A DNA stretch of 64,000 nt. It comes from Tritrichomonas musculus. Lineage: Eukaryota > Parabasalia > Tritrichomonadida > Tritrichomonadidae. The stretch lies in NCBI GenBank assembly GCA_039105265.1, contig JAPFFF010000004.1, positions 5,394,001 through 5,458,000 on the forward strand, written 5' to 3'. A program made the position numbers and the translations under genes. Positions 29,964 to 39,359 of this stretch are shown here, in pieces. Position 1 is the first letter of the stretch. Every line of letters starts with the position of its first letter. Under the pieces are notes generated by a model. The model was not told the DNA's origin and did no database searches. It saw nothing but the letters and a program-made list of their open reading frames with translations.

Positions 29964-30284
29964 ATAATTATGTTTAATGGAATTGAAATAATCAAATATT
30001 TCCTAATGGAATTCAATCTTCTCTTTTCTTATTTAATTTTTAATTCAATTTTTTGAATGCAATTCAAAATTTTCAATGTTTATAAAATTTTTAAAAATCA
30101 ATTTTTTTATATCTAGTTTGATAATTTGCAAATTTTTATTACATTTTTAGTTTATTCATTTGATGGAATTTTCTTTTATTTATTTTATTCTGTTTCTTTT
30201 CATTTTTTTCTTATAATATTTCCAATTTTTTTATTTCTAATGACGTTTAAAAATATTTTTTCATTCAATTTAAAAATTTTTATA

Positions 30285-30395
30285 TTTTATTGTCCTGCAC
30301 TTCTTTTAGCTGCATATAATGGTAATAAAGAAATTGTTGAACTTTTATTAAATCAAAAGGATATTAATATTAATTTACAATCTATTTTAAAATAA
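30285..30395 (+). other. Ankyrin unit 1 of the spaced locus
   Basis: The frame reads FYCPALLLAAYNGNKEIVE, then LLLNQKDININ and a stop soon after, which is one complete ankyrin repeat. It is preceded by about 320 bases of T-rich spacer with stops. The open frame extends back to 30126 but there encodes only Phe/Ile/Leu from T-rich DNA. TTTCTAATGACGTTTAA occurs about 35 bases before the unit. Confidence 0.65.
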
Positions 30396-30491
30396 TTTTT
30401 TTTTGTTTAATGAAATTGTTCATTTATTTGAAAATTTTTAATGGAATTAAAAAAAATAAAAAAAATTTAATCATGTTTGAAATATTATAAT

Positions 30492-30596
30492 TTTAATTAC
30501 ACTCCGTTATCTCTTGCATCACATAGTAGACATTATGAAATATCAAAGCTTTTATTTGAAAGGAAAGAGATAGATACATCATTGAAATCAATTTGA
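30492..30596 (+). other. Ankyrin unit 2 of the spaced locus
   Basis: The frame reads FNYTPLSLASHSRHYEISK, then LLFERKEIDTSLKSI and a stop, a full ankyrin repeat between two spacers. TTTTTAATGGAATTAAAA occurs about 40 bases upstream. Confidence 0.65.
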
Positions 30597-30659
30597 AATT
30601 TTATAAAATTTAATGATCGAATTTTTAAGCTTTTTTTGGAATGGAATTTTAATTAATTT

Positions 30660-30770
30660 TTTTATTCAACTGCTTTTCTTTTTGCAGCAGAAGGTGGGCA
30701 TTTAGAAATTGTTCGACTTTTATTAAAAGACCCTCATGTTGATATAAATATTCAAATGATAATTTCATAA
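30660..30770 (+). other. Ankyrin unit 3 of the spaced locus
   Basis: The frame reads FYSTAFLFAAEGGHLEIVR, then LLLKDPHVDINIQMI and a stop shortly after. TTGGAATGGAATTTTAATT ends about 5 bases before the unit. The unit is free of stops whereas both neighbouring spacers have them in all frames. Confidence 0.65.
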
Positions 30771-31035
30771 ACAAAAAATTTTCAAATGTAATTCAAAAAG
30801 AGAAAAAAATTTTAATAGAGTTTTCAATTTATCTTTGAAATGGAATTATAATCCAAAGAATTTAATGACATTACTAACCATAATTTTTCATCTAGTTCTT
30901 AATTTTTTGTTTAAACGTAATTTTATTTAAATTTTCGAATGGTATTTTATTATTATCATTTTGAGTGGAATTATGAATGATTTATTTAAAAGGTGTTTTA
31001 TTTTATGCGATTTCAAATAAAATTCCTTTTTATAA

Positions 31036-31176
31036 ATTGATGCAACTCCATTGATTCTTGCAGCAAGAGAAGGAATGACTGAAATTGTTCAATTAATATT
31101 GGAACAAAAAGGCATTGATATAAACAGTATAATGATTCTAAAATTAAAATCATTAATGTCATTTTCAAATAATTAA
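31036..31176 (+). other. Ankyrin unit 4 of the spaced locus
   Basis: The frame reads IDATPLILAAREGMTEIVQ, then LILEQKGIDINSIMI before a stop, again one repeat. The motif here is the variant TTTTATGCGATTTCAAATAA, about 16 bases upstream. Confidence 0.65.
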
Positions 31177-31222
31177 AAAAATGATATTATCAAAATTTTA
31201 TAAATGGCATTTTTGATTTAAA

Positions 31223-31462
31223 ATTGATCGGACAGCTTTATCTATTGCATCAACTGATGGGAATTATGAAATTGTTAAACTTTTATTATCACAAAAAAAT
31301 ATTGATATTAACGTTAAATCAATATATGGGATTATTAATATAAAATTTTGTTTTACACCATTACATTATGCAGCTCAGAATGGTTATACTGATATCGTTA
31401 GTCTATTATTAAATGATAAAAAAATGGATTATGAGCAAACATTTCAACATGGTTATATTTAA
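31223..31462 (+). other. Ankyrin units 5 and 6 of the spaced locus (contiguous)
   Basis: Two repeats lie in one open frame: RTALSIASTDGNYEIVK with LLLSQKNIDINVKSI, then FTPLHYAAQNGYTDIVS with LLLNDKK. The linker between them is only about ten residues (YGIINIKFC region), so here the spacer is very short and stays open. This shows the unit edges directly: a DIN-xxx-I end and an F-x-x-T/S-P/A-L beginning. Confidence 0.65.
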
Positions 31463-31471
31463 CTAATTTAA

Positions 31472-31573
31472 TATCCATCACCACTTGATTTAAATTTAAA
31501 AGATGATATGCTTCAAATTTTGATTGACAAGTTTAATAGTTATTTGGAATCAAAGAATAAACAATTAAAATGA
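31472..31573 (+). other. C-terminal unit of the spaced ankyrin locus
   Basis: The frame reads YPSPLDLNLKDDMLQILID and continues to LESKNKQLK and TGA. It has the shape of the final capping ankyrin helix pair and tail of this family, so the locus probably ends at 31573. Confidence 0.55.
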
Positions 31574-31868
31574 AATATTACCCATCATTAATTTTAAAAT
31601 ATAATTTTCAGGTATTATTTAAAAATAATGCTAATAACTATTCTCTCCTTTTATATCTTTTAAAAGTTTTAATCAAAGTAATAGTTTAATCAAAAATATT
31701 TGGAAATAATGAAATATTTAAAGGAGAAATTGAAATAATTTTCGCATTTGTGACTTTTTATTCTAAAAAAATTTAAAAATATCAAGTAAAACTAGATATT
31801 AAAATAATTTTTAATTCAATAGGTATTTAATCATTGAATGAATTATTTCAAAAATTTTAATTTTTTAA

Positions 31869-33308
31869 ATGCGTCAAATTCCGCCGCCAATTCTTGTTTC
31901 CAACGATCTGGCACAACAAAATGCACAAAACAATCGCAATCAAGCTCAACGTACAGTCAGTCAGCCGCCAACTGGTCCAAGTCCTTTTCTCACCATTGAG
32001 TCTCCATCTTCACAGCAATCATCGCACATTCCAAGCATCACCTCTTATTCAAGTAATGTCAGGACTACCATTCAAAATATTGGGCCAAGTCCAAGCGGAA
32101 CGATCCGTAGCCCAATTGTGCGTGTTATAAAGCCTCACCAAGTTCCAGGTAGGCCTTTGTCAGCTTATCCATTCTCTTCTCTAGCTCCAAAGAAGCAAAA
32201 TGCTGCACCTTATCCAACGCTTCCATCTAAGCTTGAAATTTCGGAACAAAGAAACAAGGTGGAGCAAGAAATTCAATGTCTTCGAGCTGAACTCTCATCT
32301 TTAATGCACCAATGGAATTTTTACAATGAGGAATTATTATCATATTCAATGGAGCATAATTCTGACATCAATTCTAAATCTTCAACGAATTCGTCAATAA
32401 CTCAAGACTCGGAAAACGATCAAAATATAAACGAAAAAAATACTCTAAATGATGAAGCAAATAATTCTTCATCAGAAATTAAAACTAAATCTAAAACCAA
32501 GCATTCAATGGTACTTCCTACAGATATCACAAAATCTAGCATTATTCATGGTGTTAAAGAATATCATAATATACTTCTCAGTGATCCTCTAATTGAATCT
32601 GTAATTAACTCTAACAGAGAAAAGAAGAAAGAAAGTGAAAGCAGTGCATTTGCCCAAAAGCTTAGTCCAGAAGCAACATTTAGAGCAATTAATGATTTAC
32701 CTTTATACAAAACTACAATTCAAGATATCAAAGAAATGGTTGCACCAGTATTTGCTGCGCATTTCAAGTCACGCGAATTGATTAAACAGAAACAAGAATA
32801 TTTAACAAAATGTTATTTAGAAATTCATGAAGAAAGTAAGCATTTACGAGACAAAGTCGATGATTATAATATTCGTGTTGATTCAGTTAGCGAAAATTGG
32901 CCTTCTGATTTTCCAAAAGGGAAAACAAAGACTGAAAATGAAGAAGAACTTGCTAAATGGACTGCGCCAGATCAACCAATGTTAATGACTCAAACTCGAT
33001 TAATAACAAATTGTTACTATAATACCAATGGTTATGTTCCAAATCCAGTTGAAGCTCATGAAGAATATAAAAACAGAATTTCATGGTCTGATGATGAAAA
33101 GAAAAAATTTGTCTCCAAATATATGCAGCATCCTAAAAAGTTTCGTCTTATTGCTGATTCCCTTCCATTGAAATCAGTTAAAGATGTTATCGAATTCTAC
33201 TATGTTAACAGATATACATTATCATTGAAAGAAAAAGAAACAGCTCGTAGAAAGAGGGGAGGTAAGAAAAAGGTCATTTCAGAAGGGAGTGCGAAAACAA
33301 CTAAGTAG
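31869..33308 (+). CDS. NCoR/SMRT-like SANT-domain corepressor
   Basis: A 479-residue protein with a Ser/Pro/Gln-rich N-terminus, a coiled coil at about 125-155, a helical region at about 265-345 and a SANT domain at 405-449 (SWSDDEKKKFVSKYMQHP, then FRLIADSLPLKSVKDVIEFYY). The segment before SANT (NTNGYVPNPVEAHEEYKNR) resembles the conserved NMNGLMEDPMKVYKD-like block of NCoR/SMRT, and the helical region with LPLYKTTIQDIKE recalls the deacetylase-activating part of that family. The C-terminus is Arg/Lys-rich. The expected role is as platform of a class I histone deacetylase complex. The main alternative is another SANT protein such as a CoREST relative. Confidence 0.75.
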   Translation: MRQIPPPILVSNDLAQQNAQNNRNQAQRTVSQPPTGPSPFLTIESPSSQQSSHIPSITSYSSNVRTTIQNIGPSPSGTIRSPIVRVIKPHQVPGRPLSAYPFSSLAPKKQNAAPYPTLPSKLEISEQRNKVEQEIQCLRAELSSLMHQWNFYNEELLSYSMEHNSDINSKSSTNSSITQDSENDQNINEKNTLNDEANNSSSEIKTKSKTKHSMVLPTDITKSSIIHGVKEYHNILLSDPLIESVINSNREKKKESESSAFAQKLSPEATFRAINDLPLYKTTIQDIKEMVAPVFAAHFKSRELIKQKQEYLTKCYLEIHEESKHLRDKVDDYNIRVDSVSENWPSDFPKGKTKTENEEELAKWTAPDQPMLMTQTRLITNCYYNTNGYVPNPVEAHEEYKNRISWSDDEKKKFVSKYMQHPKKFRLIADSLPLKSVKDVIEFYYVNRYTLSLKEKETARRKRGGKKKVISEGSAKTTK

Positions 33309-33814
33309 CGCAGTCAAGAAAAAATTATATATATATATTATATTTTATATTAGTGTATTATCAATATTAAAATAATAATAGTAATATTTCTATGTTAAGT
33401 ATTAATGTAGTGATAAATTATTGCTGTTTTTGTTAAGAAAAATATTTCATATATCCAGTTATTTATACGTTGATTATCGTCCTCATAAAAAGTTATTTAG
33501 CAACTTTATACCAAACAAGATCGAATAATTTTATTTATTCATCAATTCTCGTTATTAACTCTTTAGATAAAAATATCGTATATAAAAAAAACGTTTTTCT
33601 TTTATTTTGAAAAATTGAAAGAATGAATTGATTTTACAAGAAATTTAGAAAATCTATAAAAAAAAACAATAAAACTATAAAAATCCGTGTATCGATATAA
33701 ATTGGTTTCAAATTCAAAAACCACACTAATCATCTGGAATGGTATAAATAAACTTCTGCATCCGTAAATCGAAATAATTATAAAATTTCGGTTTGAAAAC
33801 TAAAAATAACAAAT
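33309..33814. other. Intergenic spacer between convergent genes
   Basis: AT-rich spacer between the 3' ends of the SANT and ubiquitin-like genes, with a short TA run near 33330. Nothing else was recognised. Confidence 0.4.
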
Positions 33815-34321
33815 TTACCATGGCACTGGTAAAGGCTTTGAATTTGGTTCACCAATTGAATCGTATTCTATTGAAAGAGGAACATCTTTAAAAGGTGATA
33901 TCCCTGAATGTTCAAATTGGCGGCCCATCCTTCTAATAACAAAATATCTTTTCTGTTCAAGACGTCTGGCCCGAAGGTCTCGAAGTCGAGCTTCTTCAAG
34001 GCAAACAGATGAATTCTGGTGTTTTGTTATTTTTTCTCTAAATAAATCTGTATCTTTTGTGGACTGTAGCCACTTCATTATTTCATATTCGAAAGATGGC
34101 TGATCATTTTCTGTTAATGCAACAATATAATCGTTTGTATTGATGCAGTTTGAATCAAAAGTTGACTCGTTTACTAAAATTTGTCCTTTGTGTATAAACA
34201 ATTTCTTTTCTTTTTGAAATAATTTATTTAATATTGATATCTGACTTGTTCCTAATACCTTGACTCTTTTGACAAAGTGGTTTGGAACGCAAACGAAAAG
34301 ATCATATGAGTTAATAATCAT
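33815..34321 (-). CDS. Small ubiquitin-like-domain protein
   Basis: A 168-residue protein starting MIINSYDLFVCVPNHFVKR; the frame is open a further 20 residues upstream but only from a TTG, with Phe-rich AT-driven sequence. Residues about 1-70 have the strand-helix-strand pattern of a ubiquitin-like fold: VLGTSQISILNKLFQ helix region, LFIHKGQIL, and NTNDYIVAL at the end, with no Gly-Gly tail. The C-terminal half is helical and rich in Arg (EEARLRDLRARRLEQKR), with a Pro-rich end. The partner and role are unknown. A hairpin with GGATGTGG arms lies about 130 bases upstream. Confidence 0.55.
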   Translation of the reverse strand: MIINSYDLFVCVPNHFVKRVKVLGTSQISILNKLFQKEKKLFIHKGQILVNESTFDSNCINTNDYIVALTENDQPSFEYEIMKWLQSTKDTDLFREKITKHQNSSVCLEEARLRDLRARRLEQKRYFVIRRMGRQFEHSGISPFKDVPLSIEYDSIGEPNSKPLPVPW

Positions 34322-34440
34322 GGATCCAGAAAATGAAAAATGATAAAAAAAATAAAAATGATTTTGCAAACGTTCTAACAAAATTCAAAAATCTTTCAAA
34401 TTATTAAAATTCAAAGCATTTCCGAAAAAAATGATTGTTC

Positions 34441-34508
34441 ATAAAAAGAAAAGGATGTGGGCAAAATCCGACTTTCCACATCCTTTCCAGGATATTTCTT
34501 TTTTTATA
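34441..34508. repeat. Imperfect hairpin with AAAGGATGTGG arms
   Basis: AAAGGATGTGG near 34450-34460 faces CCACATCCTTT, and the outer flanks (ATAAAAAGAA against TTTCTTTTTTTAT) extend the pairing with a small bulge. It lies in the upstream region of the minus-strand ubiquitin-like gene. Confidence 0.5.
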
Positions 34509-34965
34509 ATGAAGTTTTTTATTATTGTTATTATTTATAGAAAATATTTATAAAATATATAATGTACCGTGCAGTATCAATGCAAAAGTGAAAAAACTTT
34601 CCGAAAATTTATAATTGGTCAAAAAGTCAAATTTCCTACATATTTTCATTTATAAGTAATTATTTGGAATTTTTTTAGGTTTAAAACAATATAGTAAAAA
34701 AAATGAGTAAAAAAAATGTTAGAATAATAGTTTTTTCTATTTTATTTGCATAAAAAAAAACAAATACGTTTTAAGAAGAAATACCTTGTATTAAAATTCA
34801 GTTGTTTTATTCAATTTTTTCTGAGATATTGAGAAAAAACGATCCAACAAATTCTCACCGAATTTTTAAAAATAGCCCAATCTGTTAAGGGATTTTTTTA
34901 TGTATTTTCTAAGTCTATTCGAAAATTAATGTATACTTCCATTTTTATTTTTCAATGACATATGT

Positions 34966-35070
34966 AAACTTTGTTTTTTAATTTTCGTGTGTAAAAAATA
35001 AATTATTCAATATTTGATATTAATTCTTAGAAACCGTAAGTTTACACGCGAAAATTAAAAAACAAAGTTT
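34966..35070. repeat. 30-bp inverted repeat with one mismatch
   Basis: Bases 34966-34995 (starting AAACTTTGTTTTTTAATTTT) pair with 35041-35070 except at one position, around a 45-base spacer. It is either a very small inverted-repeat element or a strong hairpin. The surrounding 34322-35722 holds no gene that I can support. Confidence 0.65.
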
Positions 35071-35722
35071 AATAAAATCTGTCTCAAAACTCACTCATTA
35101 ATCATTAAAATGTTTTATCATATCTTTATGAATTGTTTATTTTTTTAATCTGTTTTTTGGAACTTTTTTATTTTTAATGATATTTGTTAGAATCTCTAAG
35201 TTGATTTAGAGAATTTAAATACGGGATATTTATTGAACTTAGTGTTTATTACCATTATTTTAAGTGTATTTCAAGAAAAAATAAAAAATCACTTTATTTT
35301 CTTTCATCACTATCCATAATTAAAGAAAATTCGCTTTATTTAATTCATAATTAACAATATTTTATAGTGATTAACTGTTTGTGTTTTCATAAAATTGTTC
35401 TTATATAAGTAATTTGATTCTAATTATAAGTTTTTTTTTTACTATGTTAGGATCTAATATGTTGGCATATAATTAATAGATATAAAGTATAAAATAGATC
35501 GCTATACCCAAAAAAAGAGGCCTTTCATAAAACTGATATTTTCATTTTATGTGATATTCTTAAACCAATTTGAAAATATTATTAAATGTATCTATCTATC
35601 TATATATGCATTATAAATAATCTATGTTTGCTGCATTTTTTATGTAAAAATGAATTTTTAAGTTTTTGATATGAACTTTTTGTATCTTTTGAAATTTGAA
35701 TTTTTTCAAAAGTTATTTATAA
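35071..35722. other. AT-rich intergenic stretch, nothing recognised
   Basis: This is the rest of the 1.4-kb spacer before the coiled-coil gene. I see only AT-rich low-complexity DNA, including a short ATCT run near 35590. Confidence 0.4.
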
Positions 35723-36256
35723 ATGAAAAAGATTGAAGATATACCAATTCCAGATAATTTAACAGAAATCCAAAAAGCAGAATTTACTGCCTATAAAGAA
35801 GCCATGATACAAATTGAAAAAGAGTGGGAGCAATTAGAAAATAATGAAAATAACGACCAGAAAGCTTGCAACGCAATTATCCAAGATTTGCATGACCGAA
35901 AGAAAAAGAAAATTGCTGAAAAGCTTTCAACCAGGCAAGATATTATTCAAAAGCAGCATCAAAAAGAAAAAGATAAAATAGAAAAAGAATTTAAAGCTGC
36001 AAAAACAACCCTAAATGATAGACTTGTTCGTGCCTATTATTCATCATATCAAAATATAATTGGTCAACTCAAAGATTTGAAAGGAAAAGACTACAGTGTA
36101 GATAATTCAATTGATTTCCCTCCAATCCAGTCAGATCCGCAAATGCTAACAAGAATGAAACAACCTGAAGAGCCAAACTTCAGGTTGTCAAGCCAAGATT
36201 GTGAGAAAGATTTGAGAAAAATCCAAAATATCTTCAGTCAAAGAGAGAATGAGTAA
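35723..36256 (+). CDS. Coiled-coil protein, possibly Sds3/BRMS1-like
   Basis: A 177-residue, charged, helical protein. Its middle (YKEAMIQIEKEWEQLENN, then KKKIAEKLSTRQDIIQKQ and KDKIEKEFKAAKTTLNDRL) has the pattern of the Sds3/BRMS1 family: an early short helix, a long basic coiled coil and an EFKAAK-xxLxxRL step. That family bridges Sin3 and histone deacetylase. The C-terminus ends with PIQSDPQMLTRMKQ and a helix. The resemblance is by pattern only, and a generic coiled coil is possible. An NCoR-like gene lies about 2.4 kb upstream, which fits but does not prove a corepressor role. Confidence 0.5.
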   Translation: MKKIEDIPIPDNLTEIQKAEFTAYKEAMIQIEKEWEQLENNENNDQKACNAIIQDLHDRKKKKIAEKLSTRQDIIQKQHQKEKDKIEKEFKAAKTTLNDRLVRAYYSSYQNIIGQLKDLKGKDYSVDNSIDFPPIQSDPQMLTRMKQPEEPNFRLSSQDCEKDLRKIQNIFSQRENE

Positions 36257-36509
36257 TTTTAGATCTATTATATTTTGCTTTATTTGTATTTAAAAATGTT
36301 TGTACATCTTCATTCTAAAAATGGTTAGCCATATTCATGAATTTGTCAAAATAATATCCTTTTATTAATACTTCAGCATAAATATCTATTGATTCTATTT
36401 TATTTAAATGATATAAAAATAAAGAATAAACAAGAATTGTACAAATAATTAATCTTCTATTATTTTTAATATGCATTTGGATATAAAAATACAAAAATAC
36501 AAACATTAC

Positions 36510-37037
36510 TTAATACTCCGATGGTAGAGGCGATGATACTTCACTTGTATAAATCGATGAAAAGAATTCTTCTTCAGTCATTATTTCATTCTTTCCACTA
36601 AAAACAGCTGGATAATTATTGACAAATAAATCAAATGATGATCCTTTGGGTATCGACTTCAGAGTCCAATTTTTATAATCAGTTCGAACAATTCTTCTTA
36701 AACATCTCTGAACAGTTGAAATACAATATATGTTGGATGAAGACCATCCAGCTTTTGTTAATCTTGATTCAAAACTTGATTTACAAAGGGCAAGTAATTT
36801 TGCAACGATATTCTTTCTGAAAGCAATTGATCCTGGAAAAATAATTATACCAAGTTGAAGCAGCGTATATACTGGGTTATCAGATAAATCAATAGCCTTA
36901 TTGATTATAAGAACTAGTTCATCGTTGATTTGTTCAATGAACTTTTGACGAGGGTGAGCCTTTCGTTCAATTGAGAAATGTGTTTCAATTATTGATGAAA
37001 TGGTTTCAATTGGATTAAATGAGTTGTTATTTTTCAT
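36510..37037 (-). CDS. Possible initiator-binding-domain-like (IBD) DNA-binding protein
   Basis: A 175-residue protein with helical N-terminus and the sequence IIIFPGSIAFRKNIVAKLLA, LTKAGWSSSN, and WTLKSIPKGSSFDLFVNNYP. Trichomonad IBP39-type initiator-binding domains are winged-helix folds with a similar order (a FPG-like turn, a recognition helix ending in a GW pair, then a W-x-[LR]-x-IP segment). From memory of that family I infer a relative, without the C-terminal domain of IBP39. The alternative is an unrelated winged helix. Its upstream DNA carries an initiator-like box and two E2F-like GGCG sites. Confidence 0.45.
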   Translation of the reverse strand: MKNNNSFNPIETISSIIETHFSIERKAHPRQKFIEQINDELVLIINKAIDLSDNPVYTLLQLGIIIFPGSIAFRKNIVAKLLALCKSSFESRLTKAGWSSSNIYCISTVQRCLRRIVRTDYKNWTLKSIPKGSSFDLFVNNYPAVFSGKNEIMTEEEFFSSIYTSEVSSPLPSEY

Positions 37038-37040
37038 CTA

Positions 37041-37045
37041 AATGA
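37041..37045 (-). promoter_or_regulatory. Initiator-like box TCATT
   Basis: TCATT on the minus strand, 4-8 bases before the ATG of the IBD-like gene, matches TCAYW at a short but plausible distance. Confidence 0.35.
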
Positions 37046-37116
37046 TGTGATACATCCATTTAAGCAAAAGTGAAAATCATTACTTCCTTTCTTTAATGAA
37101 TTATTTTCATTTCATA

Positions 37117-37153
37117 ATTTGGCGCCTTTTTTTGTGAAAAATTGCCGCCAAAA
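37117..37153. promoter_or_regulatory. Two E2F-like GGCG sites
   Basis: TTTGGCGCC lies at about 37117-37127, and TTGCCGCCAAAA about 20 bases further on, which reads TTTTGGCGG on the other strand. Both match the E2F core TTTSSCG and are in opposite orientations about 100 bases upstream of the IBD-like gene. GC-rich sites of this kind stand out in an AT-rich spacer. Whether E2F acts in this organism is not visible here. Confidence 0.35.
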
Positions 37154-37794
37154 TTTTGAAGTATTCAATTTCTAAATTTTTTAAAATTTTTCATTTTAAA
37201 AAATTATATTTTTCTTTTAAATCAAATTAATTTATACATATTTAATATTATATTTATGAATATTTAAATTAAATATATAAATATTTTTATTTTATATTGT
37301 GGAAATTATATTTTTTCATTATATAAAAATGTTTTTTGTTTCTTAACAATTGAAATTCAAAAATTTTTAGTTTTTTGTAAATAACTCAAGTTAGAATCAT
37401 TTTATAATATTTTTTTCCTAGAAAAAATGCATAATTATGTTTTAATTGTTAATGTTCTGAGAATGTTCGGATGAAAACAAAAAAATAATAATTATTATTT
37501 CATTCTTTCTTGAAAAATGTAATAAAAAGATTTTTTAATAAGAAACATTCTATCGCAATTGGTCAATATTAAGATTAGCATAGGAGTTAATAAAAACTTG
37601 GGCAACTTTATGCATATATTTAAGTCAATATTATTATTTTAATTAAATTAAAAAATATTAAAGTATTACTTATAAATAATATATATTTTTATTATAAACA
37701 GATTGTAAAGAACAATAATATTAAAAACAGTATCAATATCATTTTTGATAAATACAATTCTTTGCTTGGCAAAGCATATATAAACAAAATCGGA
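37154..37794. other. AT-rich intergenic stretch, nothing recognised
   Basis: Spacer between the E2F-like sites and the last ankyrin unit of the minus-strand locus. No frame or strong repeat was seen. Confidence 0.4.
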
Positions 37795-37914
37795 TTAAAT
37801 TATCATTAAAATTAAGTCAAATAAATCAATGATTACATTTTCCTTTTGTAATAAAAGTTCAATAATTCTAACGTTTCTATTTTTAATAGCATTATGCAGT
37901 GGAGTACTCTTAAA
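37795..37914 (-). other. Ankyrin unit 3 of the minus-strand spaced locus
   Basis: On the minus strand the frame reads FKSTPLHNAIKNRNVRIIE, then LLLQKENVIIDLFDL and a stop. The motif variant ATATTTAAATGAAGTTTATT lies at 37921-37940, 7 bases before the unit. Confidence 0.6.
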
Positions 37915-38320
37915 ATATAAAATAAACTTCATTTAAATATATTTCTTTAATTGTTTTATTTAAATATTTGTGCTTGAATGTAATTAAAACGATTGATTTT
38001 TAAAATTTTGTTGACAAAAAATTTTGAAATTTCATTGAATCAATTGATTTGAAATGAAATCAAACAAAATTGATTTTAAAATTGTATCAAATCAATCAAT
38101 ATAAAATTTCATTAAATTCTCTTTAATTTGGAATGAAATTAATCCCTTTATTTAAAAATGTAATTGAAATATGGAGATTTGAATTTTATCAAAAATTTTG
38201 AATTTCGAAATTTGATTAAAAATTTTAAATTTTTGAAATTGTATTGAATGATTAGATTTTAAATCTCATTAAATGATTTTCATTTTGGAATAAAATTCAA
38301 TTATTGTATTATAAACTTTA

Positions 38321-38443
38321 TTAAATATTTGTTGTTTTCAAAATAGCAGGAATATTGACATCGAGTTTTTTGTTTTCCAAAAGAAGTTTAATTATTTCAT
38401 AATATTCTTTTTCAACAGCAATATACAGTGCTGTTTTATAAAA
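38321..38443 (-). other. Ankyrin unit 2 of the minus-strand spaced locus
   Basis: On the minus strand the frame reads FYKTALYIAVEKEYYEIIK, then LLLENKKLDVNIPAIL and a stop soon after. The spacer motif AATTCTAATGAAATTCAAAG is at 38451-38470, 8 bases upstream of the unit. Confidence 0.65.
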
Positions 38444-38956
38444 CTTCATTCTTTGAATTTCATTAGAATTATATGAAGAATTGTATGTAATTCATCATTT
38501 AGGAATTTTATTAAATTTTTTTTTGTTTTTTTGAATTTCATGAATTTTGAAATTGAAATTTCATTAAAATTCAATTGATTTAAAACGAAATAAAACAATT
38601 TTGATTTCAAACTGCATTAAATTGTGTCATTTGGAATCCAATTAATTATGATTTTGTTTGGAATTGCATTAAAAATTATGTTTTTTTTTATAAATTCCAT
38701 GAAAAATGTTTGTCTTTGAATTCTATTCAAATGATTGATTGTTAAATGTCATTTAAATGATTGGTTTGAAATGAAATTAAAATATTCTTATTTTTTAAAT
38801 TTCATTAAATTGTTTGCTTTTTAAACCCAGTTAAATGAACTAAATATTGAATTGTCTTAAATAATATGACTTGGAATTTCATTGAATTTATTGCTTTTAA
38901 AATTGAATTCAATTTTATATTTTGAAATTAAATAAACACAATAATTAATTGAAATT

Positions 38957-39082
38957 TTATTTGAAATATTTTGAATTTGAAACACTTGGTATGTTAATAT
39001 CAAGTTTCTTATTTGATAAAAGAAGTTTGACAATGTCAATGTTTCCTTTTTCAACAGTTATGTGTAATGCTGTTTTATGAAA
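38957..39082 (-). other. Ankyrin unit 1 of the minus-strand spaced locus
   Basis: On the minus strand the frame reads FHKTALHITVEKGNIDIVK, then LLLSNKKLDINIPSV and a stop. The motif TAGTTAATGAAATTTAAAAA is at 39091-39110, 8 bases before the unit. Confidence 0.65.
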
Positions 39083-39359
39083 AATAAAAATTTTTAAATT
39101 TCATTAACTAAATAATTGTATTTTGGAATTGTATTTAATGTTTTGATTTGAAACTTTATTGAATTACTTTTTAAGAATTGCATAAAACATGATTTTTATT
39201 GAAATTTTATTGATAAAATGAAACGTTGAAATGTAATTTAAATATTTGTCATTAAAATTGTATTAAATGAATTGTTTTCAAAATTGTATTTGAAATGATG
39301 TGATATGAAATTGTATGAAAATAATGAATGAATTGTATTCAAATGATTGAATTAAAATT

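Noticed and set aside
30126-30284. Hydrophobic N-terminal extension of ankyrin unit 1, resembling membrane segments
   Set aside because: It is translated T-rich spacer DNA; the Phe/Ile/Leu run follows from composition and no other unit has it.
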